Of a stretch of DNA of 64,000 nt, positions 60,064 to 64,000 are shown piece by piece. The translations under genes were made by a program, and so were the position numbers. Source of the DNA: Carya illinoinensis (Eukaryota > Streptophyta > Magnoliopsida > Fagales > Juglandaceae); NCBI RefSeq assembly GCF_018687715.1, contig NC_056766.1:17471001-17535000 (forward strand), written 5' to 3'. Below the pieces are notes generated by a model, which searched no databases, was not told the DNA's origin, and was given only the letters and a program-made list of their open reading frames with translations. The stretch's first letter is position 1. Each line of letters opens with the position of its first letter.

Positions 60064-61375
60064 TGCAAAACTGCAAGTGCACAGTATCGTAGTTTTATAG
60101 TAAAGTGATAAGAAAAGTATCGTCCTCAGGGATTGGTACTTTACTCTTGCCAAATACCAAAATTATACTAATCTCAATTTTATCTAGAGGAATCACTAAA
60201 ATTTTTGTAGCTGCCAATTAAACTAAGATCAATTCAGAGAGTAATATGCAAATGAAATAAAACTGACATTCGAAGATCAAATTAATGGGAAAGAAAACTT
60301 CTAGGAAATCGATTTCACCTAATTCTTCACTATGCTTTTCTCATCTAGCTAACTTAATTTAATTCTCTTTCATCTATTAGCAAATCTCTAAATCATCCAA
60401 AAGCCTCTTTCGATAGTCAATTGGAAATGACTCTTGTTTATCAATTCACACAAGAATATGCAAATTTAATAATCAAGAAAGCAATAAGATCAATGATTTA
60501 ATTACTACATAGGTTCATACAAGTCTTTCGATCTCTATACTTACCTATGCTGAAATATTCAAGATCTACCCTATGATTCCCTCTTTCGATAGCAAATCAC
60601 AAGATTAAAAATCATCTAATTAATGGCAAGTTAATCAGAAGCAATAAACTCAGAATAAATCAGATAAACAAAGAGAGAATTGCATTAAATTAGCGTAGAC
60701 AATCAAACATAGTTCGGAAATAGGTTACATCGTTTTCCTAGAATAAAGAAAATTTAGCTCATGCTAGAAATGGAATTCAACATAAACGAATTCACCATAA
60801 TTGTTATAAGAAGATTAGAAGAAAATAAACACTGAAAAATCCTCCTTGCAGCCGCAACTCGTCTTCAAAAGCTCAAGGGAACGATTCAACGCTTTTCTCC
60901 CGTCCGTGCTAGGGTATGATTCTAACGTACGTGCAATAATTGGAATTTCCTCTCCAAAACAGATGATTTGAATCCCTCTAGCTATGTTTTTCTGTCCCAA
61001 AAAGTGTTCTCCAGTCAAAAAGTCCGGCCATAGGGTGAAAAATCCCTTTTCATATCGTCTGACGGCAGAAAACCCTAGATCTGTCAAAATACGATGTTCG
61101 CTCTAGCAGGGTGTCGAGCGCATGTCGAGCGTTCGACTCTGCCTGAGTTCGCTTGAGCGTCCTATCAAGCACACATTGAGCGTTCGACTCTGCCTGATTT
61201 CGCTCTAGCGGCCAATGTCTCTGCTCTAGCGATCTTTGTTTTTTAGCAACCCGCTCGAGCTCCCTGTCGAGTGACAGTCGAGCATTTGAATCTGCCTGAA
61301 TTCGCTCGAGCGGCCAAAAGCCTCCGCTCGAGCGAACTTGTAAAATTTGCAATACGAAATTTTTGCAAGTCATCA
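60064..61375 (-). repeat. 3' LTR of a third Athila-like element
   Basis: It begins TGCAAAACTGCAAG and ends GTCATCA, followed by a polypurine tract in minus orientation (TTTGGGGGTATT). The start (AGTATCGTAG then CAGGGATTGG) resembles the corresponding part of the outer element's LTR (GTAGTATCTTAC, CAGGGATTGAC). Length is 1,312 bp. The partner LTR is outside the window, so the target duplication cannot be checked. Confidence 0.75.
61090..61345. repeat. CTCGAGCG-type repeated module in LTR
   Basis: Three partial copies of a unit built as TCGAGCGTTCGACTCTGCC then TGA-TTCGCTCGAGCGGCC, starting at about 61,129, 61,175 and 61,277, with palindromic CTCGAG / GCTCTAGCG cores between. They lie in what should be the U3/R part of the LTR. 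Confidence 0.7.
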
Positions 61376-63034
61376 AATACCCCCAAACTTACAACTTTGT
61401 TTGTCCTCAAACACAAAGAAAAGCAAATGATAGTTTAGACAATATCAACTCGACCCGACAGAGAAGTATCATCACTCACCAAGCTTTTATGAATTTAGAT
61501 TTCATCTCTAGTATCTTACTCTTTTAACATCAAAGATAGCAAGAAAATCAATCAAAAATTTTGCAATTTGTCAAGCAAGAGTTAGGCGTTTACTTCAACC
61601 TAAAGCTAAGACCTTGAGTGTGTGTGTGATATAGTCAATTTAACCTCAAACCACCTGCAAACTTAGATAAAAGTAGAACAACCAAAATCAGAAGACTTCT
61701 CTTAAAACTTAACCCCATAAGTCCAATTTTCAAAAATCCTCTCCACTAATATAGTCAACACCAAAATCAGAGATCAAAAGGTCTTTAATAAGGTTGTAAT
61801 GATAGGCCACAGGGTGAGGGTTAAGAAAGAACCGGATATGGAAAATCAAAGCAAACTGGGAAAATACTTAGTGAACAGAACATTAAAAGAGAAACCCACA
61901 TGATTCAAATCATAGCTATTTCTTGGCAATATGCTCTTACTTGTGGCATTATTATTGCTGTAATCACTGATGTAATACCAACAATTCCCTTAACAAAATC
62001 TGAGGTAATTCACACTCCGCTTAGCGACTTCTTTTTCTTTTTCTCTTCTTTCTTTTTTCTTTTCTTTTTTCTTTTTCTCTTTTTTTTTTCTCAGTCACTT
62101 CCTTTCTTCTTCTTCTTCTTCTTTGATCAAACAGAGCAAACATAATACGGTTCATCGTGAAACCAATATTTCTCTTTTAAATGTAACTCTCCACCAAAGT
62201 ATTTTCTCAAAATATCAAAGGTAGATTCATTTTTTTCAGGCTTAGAGCGGGCATGGTTTATGTAGTTCAATGAATAAATAAAGGCTTATGAAGGCTCAAG
62301 AGGGTTGACTATGAAAACACACCATGTAATGATGGCATGATATTAAGGACGGCTAGGAAAGCTTGTTGGTTATGCCAAAGAAACGCCTAGATCATTTCTC
62401 TAATATTTGGTCTCAACTAGGATTTCGCCTCAAGGACCCATCAACGGATTCTAGAGCAAAGCAAAATCGAACTTCCCTCTTTCAATTAATTCAACTTCTT
62501 CTCTTCGTAAGCAAAATGGAATAAGAGAAAAATGACTATGTGCTCAATTATATTCAAGGTCAAAGATTTAAACTAAAGTACCCACAAAACTCCACTTGAC
62601 ATAAAAGAAATTTTTGAAAATTTTTCTCAAAACCATCTTCAATCACAAATTTCAGAGTCATAGAGAATTCAATCTTACTCCAATGCATGCTTGGTAAGAG
62701 AATCAAACAACCCATCAACAACCCAAGACTTAGAAAACAAGAGGATCAAATGCATATAGGAGTTTACACCCCCAAACTTAAACTAAACAATGTCCTCATT
62801 GTAATGCAAAAGTAACAAGGATTGAAGAAATAAAAGGAACTTCCCTGGTTGCATGATGAATCTTCCGTAGTTTAAAATTTTTTTCAGCTCTTTATTCATG
62901 CTAAATAAACCTGCAACAAAAACCAATTTATTAAAACTAAATAAATAAGATAATAAAATAAATGAAAGAATGAAAGAAAGATCTATGGGTTGCCTCCCAT
63001 AAGCGCTTGTTTTAAAGTCTACAGCCAGACTTTT
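61376..63034 (-). other. Non-coding stretch between pol and 3' LTR (third Athila-like)
   Basis: No coding frame. It contains a T/C-rich tract at 62,028-62,125 and a second CACCCCCAAACTTA block at 62,768, matching the double polypurine-like blocks in the other two Athila-like elements. No env-like gene was seen. Confidence 0.6.
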
Positions 63035-64000
63035 CAATCATCATCAATTAGGATCTCCAAGAGGAATAAATGCATAGTTCCTCTCCATTTGTTCTCCATA
63101 GTAGTGCTTCAATCTCTGACCATTAACTCTGAAAATATTCCCTGTCTTGTCCTTCAAATCTACTGCTCCAAAAGAGAAAACTTCATTAATTGTATAAGGA
63201 CCCGTCCATCTTGATTTTAACTTTTTTGAGATGAGTTTGAGTCGTGAATTGAAGAGTAAAACTTATTGTCCTGGTGCAAACTCTTGCCTAAGAATCTGTT
63301 TGTCATGCCACTTCTTCGTTCTTTCTTTATAGATCTTTGCATTTTCATATGCATCATTCCGGAACTCTTTCATCTCATTCAATTGAAGAAGTCGCTTTTC
63401 ACTTGCTGCCTTCAAATCAAAGTTAAACTTTTTTACAGCCCAATAAGCTCTATGCTCCAACTCCACAAGAAGATGACATGCCTTTCCAAACACTAATCGG
63501 TATGGAGACATCCCGATAGGTGTTTTAAAGGCTGTACGATATGCCCACAAAGCATCATCAAGCTTCTTCGCCCAATCCTTTCTATTGGTTTTGACCGTCT
63601 TTTCAAGGATGTTCTTGATTTCTCTATTTGAAATTTCAGCTTGGCCATTAGTTTGAGGATGGTAAGCAAGTGCTATCTTGTGATTCACACCATATTTAGA
63701 AAGAAGATTCTCAAACAACTTGTTGCAAAAGTGAGTCCCTTCATCACTAATAATAGCTCGTGGAGTGCCAAATCTTGTGAATATGTTCTTGTGCAGAAAT
63801 TTGAGCACTACCTTTGCATCATTTGTTGTTGTAGCAATTGCTTCCACCCATTTTGACACATAGTCAACTGCTACTAAGATATAAGCAAAACCAAAAGAAG
63901 GAGGAAAAGGCCCCATAAAATCTATTCCCCAAACATCAAACAACTCAACTTCTAAGATACCTTTCAGTGGTAACTCATGACGCCTTGAAATATTTCCCAT
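63035..64000 (-). pseudogene. Athila-like integrase, cut by window edge
   Basis: Minus strand. The core is intact in motif: [12 protein letters not shown] near 63,930, [12 protein letters not shown] near 63,740, [12 protein letters not shown] near 63,630, then a [19 protein letters not shown] segment. An in-frame TAA lies at 63,263-63,265 after APGQ, and the same frame continues as VLLFNSRLKL and NIFRVNGQRLKHYY to about 63,035. The upstream RT and gag lie beyond 64,000. Apart from the one stop it is the least damaged integrase here. Confidence 0.88.

Noticed and set aside
61900..62145. 81-codon frame with a poly-phenylalanine tail
   Set aside because: It reads through a TTTTCTTC tract in the non-coding part of the third Athila-like element.

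Overview
The window is eukaryotic, repeat-dense plant DNA. Overall composition is AT-rich, introns follow the GT-AG rule, and the only host gene I recognise is a plant-type U-box/ARM E3 ligase (PUB5-like). The mobile elements are also plant families: Athila-like and chromoviral Ty3/gypsy, L1-type LINEs, a CACTA transposon with TTGCAACGAA-type subterminal repeats, and a tRNA-derived SINE. This fits a woody dicot. I cannot name the species from sequence alone. No bacterial features, CRISPR array, rRNA gene or tRNA gene was seen.

Layout. 1-5.3 kb: unassigned AT-rich DNA with an inverted repeat and a CACTA remnant. 5.3-11.0 kb: a five-exon PUB5-like gene, decayed by an in-frame stop, a frameshift, a LINE in intron 1, and an LTR whose first bases supply its stop codon. 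11.0-13.6 kb: LTR fragments. 13.57-24.46 kb: a CACTA-like element with one identifiable end, split by a 6.9-kb non-autonomous LTR element (LARD-like, 16,239-23,130, duplication ATCAT). 24.46-53.0 kb: a chromovirus and an extra copy of its own 3' end sharing the left LTR. An Athila-like element (29,644-51,927, duplication ATTGT) sits in its integrase region, and a second Athila-like element (37,225-48,110, duplication TTGAT) sits inside that one. A SINE lies in the innermost element, and a poly(A)-tailed insertion with a roughly 260-bp duplication lies in the chromovirus left LTR.

53.0-55.55 kb: LTR and pol end of another chromovirus on the minus strand, with a small tandem duplication over the LTR/internal junction. 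55.55-58.06 kb: a second copy of the 3' part of the PUB5-like gene plus the same attached LTR, now split by a LINE. 58.1-58.8 kb: integrase remnant. 58.8-60.06 kb: unassigned, partly G/T-rich. 60.06-64 kb: 3' LTR and integrase of a third Athila-like element that runs off the window.

The genes do not form a pathway. The window records layered transposition, decay of one ubiquitin-ligase gene, and duplication of its 3' end. Every retroelement pol I read carries stops, frameshifts or active-site changes. I found no convincing new functional system. The most unusual signals are the roughly 260-bp target-site duplication, the shared-LTR chromovirus pair, the non-coding LTR element with unequal LTRs, and the duplicated gene end.
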